A stretch of 64,000 bases of DNA from an uncultured Myxococcaceae bacterium (lineage in GTDB: Bacteria > Myxococcota_A > Polyangia > Polyangiales > Ga0077539): assembly GCA_945952225.1 (NCBI GenBank), contig CAMFHP010000007.1, forward strand, positions 57,543-121,542, given 5' to 3'. The translations under genes were made by a program, and so were the position numbers. The notes below the pieces were generated by a model. The model was not told where the DNA came from, searched no databases, and saw nothing but the letters and a program-made list of their open reading frames with translations. Numbering within the stretch: the stretch's first letter is position 1; each line of letters starts with the position of its first letter. Below, in pieces: positions 43,260-54,000 of this stretch.

Positions 43260-45791
43260 ATGACCCGCGACACCCACACCGACACCGCGCCCTCCCCAGG
43301 CGTGCCAGTCACGGCAGCACTCTCCCTCCCGATCGAGGGGATGACCTGCGCCTCCTGCGTCGCGCGCGTGGAGCGCGCGCTCGGCAGGGTGCCGGGCGTC
43401 GAGGCCGCGACGGTCAACCTCGCCACCGAGACCGCGCAGGTGCGCTTCGACGCGACGCGCGTCGATCGCAGCGCGCTCGCCGCCGCCGTCGAGCGCGCGG
43501 GCTACGCGCTCGGAGCGAGCCCGGCACCTCCCGCCGAGGCGCAGACCGTCGAAGCCGCCGAGGCGCAGACCGTCGAAGCCGCCGCGTCGAAGCCCGACGC
43601 TGACGCCCGCGAACTGGCGCGCGCGAGAGAGCTCGCCGACCTCCGACGCAAGGCGCTCGTCAGCCTCGCGATCGGCGCGGCCATGATGGCGCTCATGTAC
43701 CTCCCGCTGTCTCACGCGGCGACGAGCTCGCTGGCGCCCGCGCTGCTGATCGCGGCGAGCGTGGTGCAGCTCTGGGCGGGGCGAGGGTTCTACCGCCTCG
43801 CGTGGGCCGCCGCGCGCCACGGCGGCACGAACATGAACACCCTCGTCGTCGTCGGGACCAGCGTCGCCTACGGCTACAGCGCCTTCGTGACGCTCTGGCC
43901 GCAGCTCGCGCGGCGGTGGGGTCTCCCCGCGCACCTCTACTTTGAATCCTCCGTGATCATCCTCGGGCTCGTGCTCCTCGGTCGCTGGCTCGAGGCGCGC
44001 GCGCGAGGACAGACCGGCGCCGCGATCAAGGCCCTCATGGGCCTGCGCGCTCGCACGGCCCGCGTGATCCGAGACGGCGTCGAGCGCGACCTGGCGCTCG
44101 AGTCCGTGCGCGTCGGAGACCTCGTGCGCGTGCGCCCTGGCGAGAAGGTGCCCGTCGACGGCGTCGTCACCGAGGGACGCTCCGCCGTCGACGAGAGCAT
44201 GCTCACCGGCGAGAGCGTGCCGGTCGAGAAGTCCGAGGGCGCCACGGTCCTCGGCGCCACGCTCAACAAGACCGGCAGCTTCGTCTTCCGCGCGACGAAG
44301 GTCGGCCGAGACACCACGCTCGCTCAGATCGTGCGGCTCGTCGAGGACGCGCAGGGCACCAAGGCCCCGATGCAGCGCCTCGTCGACACGATCGCGAGCT
44401 ACTTCGTGCCCGCCGTGCTGGCTCTCGCCGCGCTCACCTTCATCGGGTGGATGATGTTCGGCCCCGGCCTCACGCACGCGCTCGGCGCGACCCTCGCAGT
44501 GCTCATCATCGCCTGCCCCTGCGCCCTCGGCCTCGCGACGCCCACGGCCATCATGGTCGGCACCGGCAAGGCCGCCGAGCACGGCGTGCTCATTCGTGGC
44601 GGCGATGCGCTCGAAGGGGCGCGTCGCATCGACACCATCGTGCTCGACAAGACCGGCACGCTCACCCGAGGCGCGCCCTCCGTGACGCGCGTCGTGACCG
44701 TCGACGACGTTGACGCGCGCGCGCTGCTGCGCCTGGCCGCCGCCGCCGAGGTCGGCTCCGAGCACCCCCTCGGCGAGGCCATCGTCCGGCGCGCGCGCGA
44801 GCTCGGCGTCGAGTTGCCCGCGGCCGAGCGCTTCGCCGCCGTCTCGGGCCGTGGCATCGAGGCCCTCGTCGAAGGTCGCGCGGTGGTGCTCGGCAATCGG
44901 GCGTTCATGCGCGAGCGAGACCTCGACGTGGGCGCGCTCGTCACCGAGGCCGACGCCCTGGCGCGCGACGGCGCGACGCCGATGTTCGTCGCGTGGGACG
45001 GTCGCGTCGCGGGCCTCATCTCCGTCGCCGACACCGTCAAGCCGGAGGCGCGCGAGGCCGTCGCACAGCTCTCGGCTCTCGGCCTCGAAGTCTGGATGCT
45101 CACCGGCGACAACCGCGACACCGCCGAGGCCGTCGCCCGTGAGGTCGGCATCACCCGCGTGCTCGCCGACGTGCGCCCCGAGCAGAAGGCCGAGCAGGTG
45201 CGCGCGCTGCAGGGCCGCGGTCGGGTCGTGGCGATGGTGGGCGACGGGATCAACGACGCGCCAGCGCTCGCCCGGGCCGACCTCGGCATCGCGATCGGCA
45301 CGGGCACCGACGTCGCGATGGCCGCGTCGGACATCACCCTCGTGGGCGGCGATCTGCGCGCGATCGTGACCGCCATCGCGCTCTCGCGTCGCACCGTCGC
45401 GACGATCCGACAGGGGCTCGCCTGGGCCTTCGGCTACAACGCGCTGCTGATCCCCGTGGCGATGGGCGCGCTCTACCCGGTGTTCGGCGTGCTGCTCAGC
45501 CCCGCGCTCGCGGCGGCCGCGATGGCGATGAGCAGCGTGAGCGTGGTGAGCAACGCGCTTCGGCTGCGAGGCTTTCGTCCGCCGCGCGACGCGCAGGAGG
45601 TGCTGCACCCGGCGCTCAGCGCGCGCGTGCGAGAGGTCGGCTACCTCGTCGCCATCGCCGCCGTCGCGCTGGCGATCGGCGCCGCCGCGATGGCCTGGGC
45701 GCCGAGCGCGCACGCCGACGGCGCACCTGCGGAGCAGCACGGCGCGGCACAGCATCTCAGCCAAGGACCCGTCCCCAACGGGCGCGCCTGA
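43260..45791 (+). CDS. copA: copper-exporting P1B-type ATPase
   Basis: The protein has 843 residues. One N-terminal heavy-metal domain has GMTCASC (Cys30, Cys33). A linker contains the near-perfect tandem repeat AEAQTVEAA (18-base direct repeat at about 43540-43573). Eight membrane segments follow the P1B layout, with TGES in the actuator, CPC at 419-421 in the transport segment, the phosphorylated Asp463 in DKTGT, HPLG in the nucleotide domain and [10 protein letters not shown] from 661. The C terminus carries a His-rich tail ([19 protein letters not shown]). It pumps Cu(I) from cytoplasm to periplasm. CGGAGA-like GGAGA precedes the ATG. No GTGACC element was seen upstream. Confidence 0.96.
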   Translation: MTRDTHTDTAPSPGVPVTAALSLPIEGMTCASCVARVERALGRVPGVEAATVNLATETAQVRFDATRVDRSALAAAVERAGYALGASPAPPAEAQTVEAAEAQTVEAAASKPDADARELARARELADLRRKALVSLAIGAAMMALMYLPLSHAATSSLAPALLIAASVVQLWAGRGFYRLAWAAARHGGTNMNTLVVVGTSVAYGYSAFVTLWPQLARRWGLPAHLYFESSVIILGLVLLGRWLEARARGQTGAAIKALMGLRARTARVIRDGVERDLALESVRVGDLVRVRPGEKVPVDGVVTEGRSAVDESMLTGESVPVEKSEGATVLGATLNKTGSFVFRATKVGRDTTLAQIVRLVEDAQGTKAPMQRLVDTIASYFVPAVLALAALTFIGWMMFGPGLTHALGATLAVLIIACPCALGLATPTAIMVGTGKAAEHGVLIRGGDALEGARRIDTIVLDKTGTLTRGAPSVTRVVTVDDVDARALLRLAAAAEVGSEHPLGEAIVRRARELGVELPAAERFAAVSGRGIEALVEGRAVVLGNRAFMRERDLDVGALVTEADALARDGATPMFVAWDGRVAGLISVADTVKPEAREAVAQLSALGLEVWMLTGDNRDTAEAVAREVGITRVLADVRPEQKAEQVRALQGRGRVVAMVGDGINDAPALARADLGIAIGTGTDVAMAASDITLVGGDLRAIVTAIALSRRTVATIRQGLAWAFGYNALLIPVAMGALYPVFGVLLSPALAAAAMAMSSVSVVSNALRLRGFRPPRDAQEVLHPALSARVREVGYLVAIAAVALAIGAAAMAWAPSAHADGAPAEQHGAAQHLSQGPVPNGRA

Positions 45792-46221
45792 ACACGGCGT
45801 CGCCTCCCGAAGGAGCCCCGCGCGAGGGCGGTGTTTCGCAGTGGAGCCCGTGGTTCTCTCCGTTCATCGCACAACGCTTGCGCATGAAGCGCATCGTGCC
45901 TGATCGAAACCGATCACGACTCATGTCTAATGATGTCGAGAGAGACACAGCGCGGCTTCGGTCGAGGTCATTACGAACAACAACCTGCAAAGACAGACGA
46001 CAGCTCACCCATTTCGAGTGCTCATGCGTGGAGTCAGACAGTGCCAGGAGACGAGGGTGGGGCGGGCCAGCGCGGCTTGCGTCCACCGAAGCCTCCGCGA
46101 AGGCGATCACGAATCTGCGCAGCAGCGACGAAGCATCGCAACGAAAACGCAAATTCACCACATCACCACGAGAAACTGGCCGCTTCGGATCGCCCTCGGG
46201 TAGGGTGATGCCGAGTTCGGA
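45792..46221. other. gene-free stretch after copA
   Basis: About 430 bases, less GC-rich towards the right, with no frame that has a start, ribosome site and protein-like sequence. GATCGAAACCGATC at about 45901 is a small inverted repeat. The region may hold the copA terminator and the promoter of the pair at 46222. Confidence 0.35.
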
Positions 46222-46614
46222 ATGAGCGGAAAGAAGCGCCCCAGAAACCCGCTAGATCCTCCCTGCGTCGATCCCGATGTGATCCGGACAACCGCGGCCT
46301 CGGGAGTTGTGTTTGAACCAGGGCGTGACACGGCGACAGTTGCGGAATTAGCCGAGAGGCTTGGCATCAAACGCTCCGCGGCCAAGGCAGAGATCCAGCG
46401 AACTATTCAGACGTTGACGATCGATGACTTTGCTGGTATTTTCGACAACGGGTTTTATCCGCCTTCAGATGAGTACGGGGTTTACATCAATGGTGTAGGC
46501 ATCTACATCAAGCTCCGTTTGGATCACGGCAAGGTCAACGTGATCTCCTTCCATCCCATGCACGATGAGCCGTTGCGCACCCGGGCCAACACCATCCTGA
46601 AGTCGAAGCCATGA
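46222..46614 (+). CDS. hypothetical protein, pair member 1 (possible toxin/regulator)
   Basis: The protein has 130 residues and lower GC than its surroundings. Residues about 37-62 (TATVAELAERLGIKRSAAKAEIQRTIQTL) look like a helix-turn-helix. The rest (GIFDNGFYPPSDEYGVYINGVGIYIKLRLDHGKVNVISFHPMHDEP) is a small strand-rich fold that recalls the MqsR/RelE type of toxin, though no catalytic residues were matched. The last four bases overlap the next gene's start. Toxin-antitoxin or defence use is a guess from pairing and composition. Confidence 0.6.
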   Translation: MSGKKRPRNPLDPPCVDPDVIRTTAASGVVFEPGRDTATVAELAERLGIKRSAAKAEIQRTIQTLTIDDFAGIFDNGFYPPSDEYGVYINGVGIYIKLRLDHGKVNVISFHPMHDEPLRTRANTILKSKP

Positions 46615-48044
46615 CGCGTGCGAAGACCACCGAGCATCAGCACACCCGCGTCGTGGCGGTCGCCAGGGCGGGTCGGCGTTGGAAGGAGGGACGTAAGTCT
46701 CACCTTCTCCCCGAGGCGATGGTCGTGTCAGAGTGCGCGGAGTGCGGAGAGCTTCTTCCGACCTCGAGCGAGATGGACGCCATCCTGGAGTGGTTGGATG
46801 ACGTGTCGCCGATCGCAGGCGCGACCGAACTCTCTCTGAACGCGAAGGCTCTCGGAGACGGCAAGCGCTCGGTGCTGGGCTCGTGGCAGCTCGATTGGCC
46901 CCGGTTCAAGCAGGTCACCACGGGTCCCATCGCGCGTGTGAGCGCGAGACGCGTCGAGCACACGCTGCGTGACGGGAATCGGCGCGTGGTGGCGATGCGA
47001 GACACGAACGGTGACCGATGGCTCGGGGCCGAGGTCGATCGAGAGTTCGGCCTGCGTCGTTGGGTGTTCATTCGCGTCACGAAGTTTGCGTGGCGTGCCC
47101 TGCTGGAGGGGGTCGTGACCTTGGACTCTACGTTCGCGGACAGCGACGGAGAGGTGGAGGTGATCGACTATGACGGCGAGGGAGCGATGCGTCGATACGC
47201 CACCCTCCCGCACCGACAGCTCCCTTCAGAGGCGCAGCGTCTAGGCGCGATCGCCCCTGAAAAGCGCGAAGAACTCCTCGCTACGGTGCCGCCCGCAGAC
47301 AGCAAGCACCGAATCTCCTTCGAAGGGGACCAGGTCTCAGGTCATGCCATCACACTCTCGGGGCTCGATGCGATCGTGCATCCCTTGAAGCGAATGGTTC
47401 AGGACCAGATCGAGCGCCTCACCGCGTTGATGGATCATGTGGCTCAACCGCTCTTCATCCCGGTGCCCGGCTCGTTCGCGCTGCAGGTGGTCGAGGGCGA
47501 GCACGTGCTCGATGACGTTCTCGCCTCGATGCGCGCCGTCGTGCGAGGCGCGGACGCGCAAGACCAGCAGACGCTTCTGCGCTACGTGAACACGAACCCG
47601 GCGTTCATCAGCGACCTCACAAGTTTCTTCGACGGCCTTCGGCAATCGGGCTTGGAAGCCTATCTGACCTCGGGCAACGTGCGCCTCCATATCAACCCGG
47701 CACGCGCACGCCGCGTGGCTCGTTCGTTGGAGAGCGTCCGCGAGAAGATCACCGGAGAGCCCTTCGCGGTCGAGGGGCACCTCTTCGGCTTCGACGCGTA
47801 TGACAGCCGGACCTTCACCCTCATCAGCGCCTCGAAGGGCACCTACAAGGGTCGGATCTCTAGAGACATCCAAGATCAGTACACGTCTGGAAAGCTCTCG
47901 ATTACCATGTCTTCTACGGCGCTCTATCGAGCCACCCTGCAGCCGATCTCGAAGAACAATCGTCAATCGTTCTCCTTGCTGAGCCTCGAGAAGTGCCCCG
48001 ACCCGGGGCCCGATGAGAAGCAGCCCGACAGACAGACCTCGTAG
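46611..48044 (+). CDS. hypothetical protein, pair member 2
   Basis: The protein has 477 residues, starting within the stop of the gene before it. The N terminus has a CAECGE pair near residue 42 that may be half of a zinc site. A middle part (GNRRVVAMRDTNGDRWLGAEVDRE) and a segment from VHPLKRMVQDQ onward are soluble and mixed alpha/beta. The C-terminal half is about 200 residues with FDAYDSRTFTLISASKGTYKG. No family was recognised with confidence; an N-terminal likeness to DUF6575-type proteins is possible. GC and codon use differ from the copper genes, so it was probably acquired separately. Confidence 0.65.
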   Translation: MTRAKTTEHQHTRVVAVARAGRRWKEGRKSHLLPEAMVVSECAECGELLPTSSEMDAILEWLDDVSPIAGATELSLNAKALGDGKRSVLGSWQLDWPRFKQVTTGPIARVSARRVEHTLRDGNRRVVAMRDTNGDRWLGAEVDREFGLRRWVFIRVTKFAWRALLEGVVTLDSTFADSDGEVEVIDYDGEGAMRRYATLPHRQLPSEAQRLGAIAPEKREELLATVPPADSKHRISFEGDQVSGHAITLSGLDAIVHPLKRMVQDQIERLTALMDHVAQPLFIPVPGSFALQVVEGEHVLDDVLASMRAVVRGADAQDQQTLLRYVNTNPAFISDLTSFFDGLRQSGLEAYLTSGNVRLHINPARARRVARSLESVREKITGEPFAVEGHLFGFDAYDSRTFTLISASKGTYKGRISRDIQDQYTSGKLSITMSSTALYRATLQPISKNNRQSFSLLSLEKCPDPGPDEKQPDRQTS

Positions 48045-48274
48045 GCCGTTTCACGACGACGACAGCGATCCCTCGTCTCGCTTCTGCGTGCACCGAGCGC
48101 TCGGACCGAGCGTCTCGAATGGCGATGCCCGAGCGCGCGGGCGCACCCACGGAGCGCGGAGCGTCGCCGCGCGTCGCCAAGGCTGCGTAATGCCGCGCGA
48201 GCCGCTGCGTCTGCAGCGCTGAGTCCGACGTCGCACCGCGCGGCTTCGCGCTCGCCAGCGAGGAGAACGACGCC

Positions 48275-48499
48275 ATGAGCAAGGAATTCGAGACCGTGTT
48301 GCGCGTGACTGGCATGACTTGCCGCTCGTGCGCAGGCCGTGTGGACGGCGCGCTGCGCACGCTGAACGGGGTGAGCGAGGTGGAGGTGAGCCTGCGCGAG
48401 GGCCTCGTGCGCATCGAGCACGACCCGCAGCGCGCTCCCGTGGACGGCCTGATCGCAGCCCTGCGAGACGCGGGCTACGCGGGGTCCGTCACGACCTGA
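48275..48499 (+). CDS. copZ: copper chaperone, heavy-metal-associated domain
   Basis: The protein has 74 residues, a single ferredoxin-like HMA domain. GMTCRSC at 13-19 binds Cu(I) between the two Cys, and ALRDAGYAG is the typical end. It resembles the N-terminal domain of the CopA here and should deliver Cu(I) to it. AGGAGAA lies 9 bases before the ATG. Its stop is 22 bases from the stop of the convergent corE-like gene, so the two could be controlled together by antisense overlap or by a shared terminator. Confidence 0.93.
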   Translation: MSKEFETVLRVTGMTCRSCAGRVDGALRTLNGVSEVEVSLREGLVRIEHDPQRAPVDGLIAALRDAGYAGSVTT

Positions 48500-48521
48500 A
48501 GCGAGCGCCGAGGGCAGACGC

Positions 48522-49110
48522 TCAGCCGACGCCCTCCGCGGGCTCTGCGCAGGTGCAGTCTGCGCATCCCGCGTCGGCGCAATGGCCGCAGCACTCTCGC
48601 ACTCGCGCGCAGCGCCTCCCGCGCGCGGAACACCCGCACCGCCGCGTTGTTGGGCGTGATCCCCGCCTCGGAGGCGTAGTCCTTCACGCTCGCACCGTCG
48701 ACCTCCACGCGCTTGAGCGCCGCGGCGTACTCGGGCTTCAACGTGTCGGCCACGCGCGCCACGCATCGACACACGGCCGCGCGCAGCGCCTCGGGCGCCT
48801 CGGCAGCGTCGAGCTCGGCGGCGAATCCGCCGAGCGCCTTCGCCGCGGACGATCGGCGGCGGTGGTGGTCGATCACCGCGTTGCGAAGGATGCGGTAAAA
48901 CCACGCCACGGCGCTCTCGCCGTCGCGCAGGGAGTCGAGCCGATCGAGCCCCCGGGCAAAGGCGTCCTGCAGGATGTCCTCCGCGAGTGCGCGGTCCCCC
49001 GTGCGGCGCTCGAGGAAGGCCAGGAAGGCCTCGCGCTCCTCGACGAGCACCCGCATCACGGCTTCGGGCTTCGGCACGAGCGGGTCCGTCGTGGTCGAGT
49101 CCGTCATCAT
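48522..49110 (-). pseudogene. corE: CorE-like (ECF44-type) metal-responsive sigma factor, frameshifted
   Basis: The N-terminal 165 codons read as an ECF sigma factor: sigma-2 region AEDILQDAFARGLDRLDSLRDGESAVAWFYRILRNAVIDHHRRR and sigma-4 region PEYAAALKRVEVDGASVKDYASEAGITPNNAAVRVFRAREALR. In that frame the end is Arg-rich nonsense running to 48475. Shifting frame within the CGCGCGC run at 48604-48610 gives RVRECCGHCADAGCADCTC and a stop at 48522. That Cys-rich tail is the mark of CorE-type sigma factors, which bind copper or cadmium/zinc there and have no anti-sigma. Loss of two bases (or gain of one) explains the shift. Whole length would be about 196 residues. A sequencing error is possible. 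Confidence 0.8.
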
Positions 49111-49224
49111 CCTCCTATGGGTGGGTCGGCGAGGGTTCTGGCGCAACACCGCGAGGACCAACACGGGCCCGAGCTCGACACCCTACACGGATCGAACGCG
49201 GAGAGTGACGAGCGGCCGCGATGC
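48816..49224. repeat. 409-bp direct repeat, left copy
   Basis: This copy and 58482-58890 run in the same direction, offset by 9666 bases. I counted four mismatches, about 99% identity. It covers the first half of the corE-like gene and its upstream region up to GCCGCGATGC. Confidence 0.9.
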
Positions 49225-49550
49225 CAGGTCGTCAGGTGCGTCGCAACGAATCCGAGGGTCCTGTGGGGGTGCGCAGGTCGGTGTCGCAGGCGTCGCTATG
49301 GTCGACCAGCACCTCTCACGCAAACTCGAGCACTTTGCGCAAACGCCCAGTTCGCGAACGGCCTTCGCTGGGCGTCGTGCGCCGCTCGTTACAGACTCCC
49401 GCCGCGCGCAGCGAGGACGCGCCGCACGCTTCCAATATACCGAAACCCGGAGAATTCGCCGCACCAGCGTAAACCTGACGGCGTGACGGCTTCGATGCGG
49501 AGACTACCTCTGCGAGGGCGCCACATGGAGCCCCCTCGTAAGCCGCCACA
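49225..49550. other. gene-free stretch between corE region and IS remnant
   Basis: About 325 bases with no supported gene. Text near 49430-49480 (AATATACCGAAACCCGG then GAATTCGCCGCACCAGCG) is unlike its neighbours and may be the outer end of the damaged IS element. Confidence 0.35.
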
Positions 49551-50330
49551 CTACGCGACCTTCGCCTCCTCTCTCGCGGCGGCGCGACGTTCTGCGCGCA
49601 GCACTCGCGCAGCTTCGAGCTTGCGGTCGCGCCTCGCCCAGATCTCCCTCTGGCGGTCTGCGAGCACGTCGTCGGGCGTGACGTAGCCGAGCGCGCTGTG
49701 CAGTCGCTCGCCGTTGTAGTGCGTGACGAAGCGCTCAACGATGCGCCGCGCCTCGACGCCCAGCTCGCGCGAGACCTGATCGAGCGCCTCGCCCCGAAGC
49801 AGCCGCATCACCACCTCACGCTTGCGCGCGACGCTCCACCGCTGGCCCGGTGCCAGCGCGCTCGTGCCCTTCTTCTCGTCCACCACGTTGCCGTCCCTCG
49901 ACATCGCTTCTGCTCCTATCGCGTGTCCAAGGGAACTGGGTGCAGATCACCACGAACTGCGGGTTGTTGTTGCTGATGATCCGCGGCTTCGCGTCGGGGT
50001 GCTTCTCGCGGGCCCGTTGCGGCACGAGCTCGACGTCCGCATCCTTCATCGACTCGCGGATCTCGAAGTGGACGATGGCGCGCGAGGCTCCATCGAGCAC
50101 CGAGCACAGGTAGTAGCAGGTGCCGCCGACGTTGAGATACGCGATCTCGATGTGCCTGTGCTCTGAGGCTCCCCCGATCTCATGGCTCTCCCGCGCTTCG
50201 CGCGAAGCAGATCGCAGCAGAACAAACTGCCAGAAGCGCGTCCGTCGAACCGCTTCGACTGTCCGCCGAGGCGGTGCGATCTCTCGGGGAGCGTTGAAGC
50301 CGCATCGCGGACCAATCACAGCGTCCACCG
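49551..50330 (-). pseudogene. IS3-family transposase wreck, pieces out of order
   Basis: Three recognisable pieces lie on the reverse strand. First (about 50326-49925) is a central rve-integrase piece, IEIAYLNVGGTCYYLCSVLDGASRAIVHFEI ... NNNPQFV, with the catalytic DNGPQF turned to NNNPQF. Next (about 49904-49785) is the N terminus of OrfA with its helix-turn-helix (WSVARKREVVMRLLRG). Last (about 49780-49551) is the C terminus of OrfB (VERFVTHYNGERLHSALGYVTPDDVLA). OrfA normally comes before OrfB, so the order shows an internal rearrangement or a merger of two copies. It cannot transpose by itself. Confidence 0.85.
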
Positions 50331-50496
50331 TGCTCTGCTACTTCACCTGAAGTGCGGGTGAGCCAAGGAACTGGGTGCGATACACCCTCTCGGCGACGAT
50401 GATTCTGGGCGAGTCGTTGTGCGTTTCCGACATCCTCGCAGTGGCCACCAAGATCGTCGAGGGTGGGCTCAGGGCGAGCGCGAGCGGCGCAGCACG

Positions 50497-50730
50497 CTAC
50501 TTCTTGTGCTCGTCGACGTGATCGCCATGCTGGTGGTGCAGGTGTCCGTCGTGCTCGTAGTCGATGTGGCCGTCGTGCTCCACGGCCTTGTGACCGCACC
50601 CCGGACCGTGAACGTGCGGGTGCGCGTCGTGGGTGCCGTGCTCGTGGCTGTGATCGTGGTCGTGGGTCTCTGCCTTCGAACCGTGGCCGTGGTCGTGATC
50701 GTGATCGTGATCGTGCTTCGTTCCGCTCAT
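50497..50730 (-). CDS. His-rich small protein, putative zinc/nickel binder
   Basis: The protein has 77 residues, about a third of them His, in runs such as HDHDHDHDHGHG and HSHEHGTHDAHPHVHGPGCGH. The second half, GHIDYEHDGHLHHQHGDHVDEH, matches a known family of short cytoplasmic His-rich proteins that accompany zinc exporters. It has no signal peptide, so it should bind Zn, Ni or Co in the cytoplasm, as a store or as a chaperone. It lies 300 bases after czcA but has its own copy of the Czc-module operator at 50840. Confidence 0.85.
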   Translation of the reverse strand: MSGTKHDHDHDHDHGHGSKAETHDHDHSHEHGTHDAHPHVHGPGCGHKAVEHDGHIDYEHDGHLHHQHGDHVDEHKK

Positions 50731-50839
50731 GTCTCGGGCCTTTCGTGCTGTGTTCGAATCGAGGGCGCGGAGCGAGCTTGTGCGGTTTCAACCGCGGCGT
50801 CCGCCGCCGTTCGAGACACCGCGACGTTAACGGCCCGGC

Positions 50840-50856
50840 ACCGACTGTCAATCGGT
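50840..50856. promoter_or_regulatory. ACCGACTG-T-CAATCGGT operator (BlaI-type, site C)
   Basis: An inverted repeat of 8-bp arms around one T, one mismatch. It is the same element as before czcC. It lies 110 bases before the start of the His-rich gene on the reverse strand. Confidence 0.7.
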
Positions 50857-51031
50857 ATTGATGAGCCATCTCGCAGCGTGATGCTCCCAAGGTCGTCACA
50901 GAACGGGGACAGCCATCGCAGCGATGACACATATTTCAGGACAGTGAGACAAGTGATGCGGCGCCGAGCGCCGCCGCGGCGCGGCGTCACATACGCCGAC
51001 CGAGGACCGGTATTGAACCTCTGACTTGAGG

Positions 51032-54000
51032 TCATCCCACGGGCGCGGCCGTCGGTGCCTCTGTCTCGGGCGGCGTGGCGTGCTCGCTGCGATACAGAAA
51101 GACATATGCCGTGGGCAGCACGAACAGCGTGAGGAAGGTCGCGCTCACCAGGCCCCCGATCACCACTGTCGCGAGCGGTCGCTGCACCTCGGCGCCGGCC
51201 GTGGTCGAGAGCGCCATCGGCACGAAGCCGAGCGCGGCGACCGTCGCGGTCATCACCACGGCGCGCATGCGGCTCTCGGCTGCGAGCTGCGCGGCCTTGA
51301 GCGCGCGGTGCCCCTCGCCGCGGAGCTTCTTCACCGTCGCGAGGAGCACGACGCCGTTGAGCACCGCGATGCCGAAGAGGGCGATGAAGCCGACCCCCGC
51401 GCTGATGGAGAAGGGCATCGAGCGCATCCAGAGCATCGCGACGCCGCCCACCGCCGCGAAGGGGACGTTCGAGAAGATGAGGAGGGCAGGCTTGAGCTCC
51501 CCGAAGGCCATGTAGAGGAGGATGAAAATGAGCCCCAGCGCGAGGGGCACCGCGTAGGCGAGGCGCTCTCCGGCCGCGGCGAGGTTCTCGAACTGCCCAC
51601 CCCACCGAATGACGTACCCGGGAGGGAGCTGCACCTGCGCGCTCACGCGCTCCTGCGCCGCGGTCACGAACGAGGCGAGGTCGCGACCGCGCACGTTGAC
51701 CTCGACGATGGTGCGGCGCCGCACGGCCTCGCGGCTGATGCTCGCGGGCGAGTCGACCACACGCACGCTGGCGATCTGTCCGAGCGGAACGAGCGGTCCG
51801 ACGCCGCCGCTCACGGGGAGCCGTCGGACCTGGTCGACGTCGTCGCGGAGGCTGGCGGGGACGCGCACCTGCAGACGGAAGCGCCGCTCTCCCTCGTAGA
51901 TCTCTCCCACCGCGCGGCCGCCGAGGGCCTCGATGGCGTCGAGGGCGTCGCGCACCGACACGTTGTACCGAGAGGCCGCGAGGCGGTCGATCGACACTTC
52001 GAGCGTCGGGAGCCCCGCGAGCTGCTCTCCGCGCACGTCGGCTGCTCCCGCGACGCCGCGGAGCGCGCGCTGCACGGCGAGGCTCGCTCGTTCGAGGCCC
52101 GCGAGGTCGTCGCCGTAGATCGTCACCGCCACGTCGGAGCGCGAGCCGCTGATGAGCTCCGCCATGCGCAGCTCGATGGGCTGAGAGAACGAGAATCCCA
52201 TGCCGGGCAGGGCCGCGGAGAGGCGCGACGAGATGCGCGCGACGAGCTCCTCGCGTGTGTGCGCGGTGCGCCACTCGCTCGGAGGCCGCAGCGTGACGAG
52301 CACGTCGGAGAGCTCGACGCCCATGGGGTCGGTCGCGATCTCCGAGCGCCCCGTCTTCGACACCACCGAGCGCACCTCGGGGAACTCTCGCAGCACCTGT
52401 TCGAAGCGCGTCGCGCCCGCGATGCTCTCCTCGAGCGACACGCTCGGCAGGCGCACGATCTGAATCGCCAGCGCGCCCTCGTCGAGCCGCGGAACGAACT
52501 CGGCCCCCATCGTCGACGCGAGCGCCGCTGTGAGCGCGAGGAGCGCGGCCGCCACCGAGAGTACCGCGCGCGGGTGCTCGATGGTGCGCGAGAGCATGCG
52601 CGGATAGACGCCGTGGAGGAGCCGCACGAGGAAGGGCTCGCGCTCCTCGGAGTGATGCCGCATGAGCGAGGCGACGAGCACGGGCACGAAGGTGAGCGAC
52701 GCCACGAAGGCTCCCAGCAGCGCGAAGAGCACCGTGATCGCCATGGGCTTGAACATCTTTCCTTCGACGCCCGCGAGCGTGAGGATCGGCACGTAGACGA
52801 GCACGATGATGGCCTCGCCGAAGAGCGCCGCGCGTCGCACGTCGAGCGTCGAGGAGAGCACTACCTCCGCGGCCTCTGGGTACGAGAGCGGGCGCCGGCC
52901 CTGCGAGGCCAGCGCGAGGTGCACCACGGCGTTCTCGACCACGATGATCGACCCGTCGACGACGATGCCGAAGTCGACCGCGCCGAGGCTCATGAGGTTG
53001 CCCGAGAGCCCGAGGAGCCGCATCGCCGTGAACGCCACGAGCATCGCGAAGGGGATCGCCGCCGCCACGATGAGCCCGCCGCGCACGCTGCCGAGCAGGA
53101 GAAAGAGCACCGCGACGACGAAGAGCGCGCCCTCGGCGAGGTTCTTCGCGACGGTGTGAATCGTGCGGTTCACGAGCTCGGCGCGGTCGTAGAAGGGGTC
53201 GATGCGCACACCCGCGGGGAGCGATGGCGCGATCTGGCGTACGCGCGCCTTGACGTCTTCGACGACGGAGCGCCCGTTGGCGCCCACGAGCATCATCACC
53301 GTGCCGGTCACGGCCTCGCCGCGTCCGTCGCGCGTGGCGGCGCCCTGGCGAATCATCGGCGCGAGGTGCACGCGAGCCACGTCGCGCACTCGCAGGGGAA
53401 CGCCCTCGGCGCGCGTGCGAATCAGCACGTCGCCCACCTCGTCGAGGCTCTGGATGCGCCCTTCGCCTCGCACGAGGAGCTGCTCGCCCGAGCGCGTGAG
53501 GTAGCCTCCGCCAGCAGTGGCGTTGTTGCGCTCGAGCGCTTCGAAGAGCTCGTTGAGCGAGAGCCCCGCCGCGCGCAGGCGCTCGGGCAGCACCTCGACC
53601 TCGTAGGTCTTGAGCTCGCCGCCGATCGCGTTGACCTCGACCACGCCGGGCACCGCGCGCAGCTCGAACGCGATGAACCAGTCGAGGAGCGAGCGCAGCT
53701 CCATCGAGGTGTGGCATTGCTCGGTGTCGGGAGCGCCCGGGGCGCACGGTCGGTCGCTGCGCACCTCGAACTGATAGATCTCTCCGAGGCCCGTGCTCAT
53801 CGGCCCGAGGTCGGGCGAGATGCCCGGAGGGAGCCGATCGCGCGCCTGCGCGAGGCGTTCGAAGACGAGCTGTCGCGCGCGCAGGAGGTCCGTCCCCTCT
53901 TCGAAGACGATGGTCACGGCGGAGATGCCGAAGCGCGAGACGCTGCGGATCTGCGTGACGCCGGGCATGCCGCTCATCGACGACTCGACGGGAAAGGTGA

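Noticed and set aside
46728..47213. Reverse frames opposite the gene at 46611
   Set aside because: Low-complexity shadows; the forward frame has a coupled start and balanced composition.
50690..50730. GATCGTGATCGTGATC repeat as a possible binding-site array
   Set aside because: It is the coding DNA for the HDHDHDHDH run at the start of the His-rich protein.
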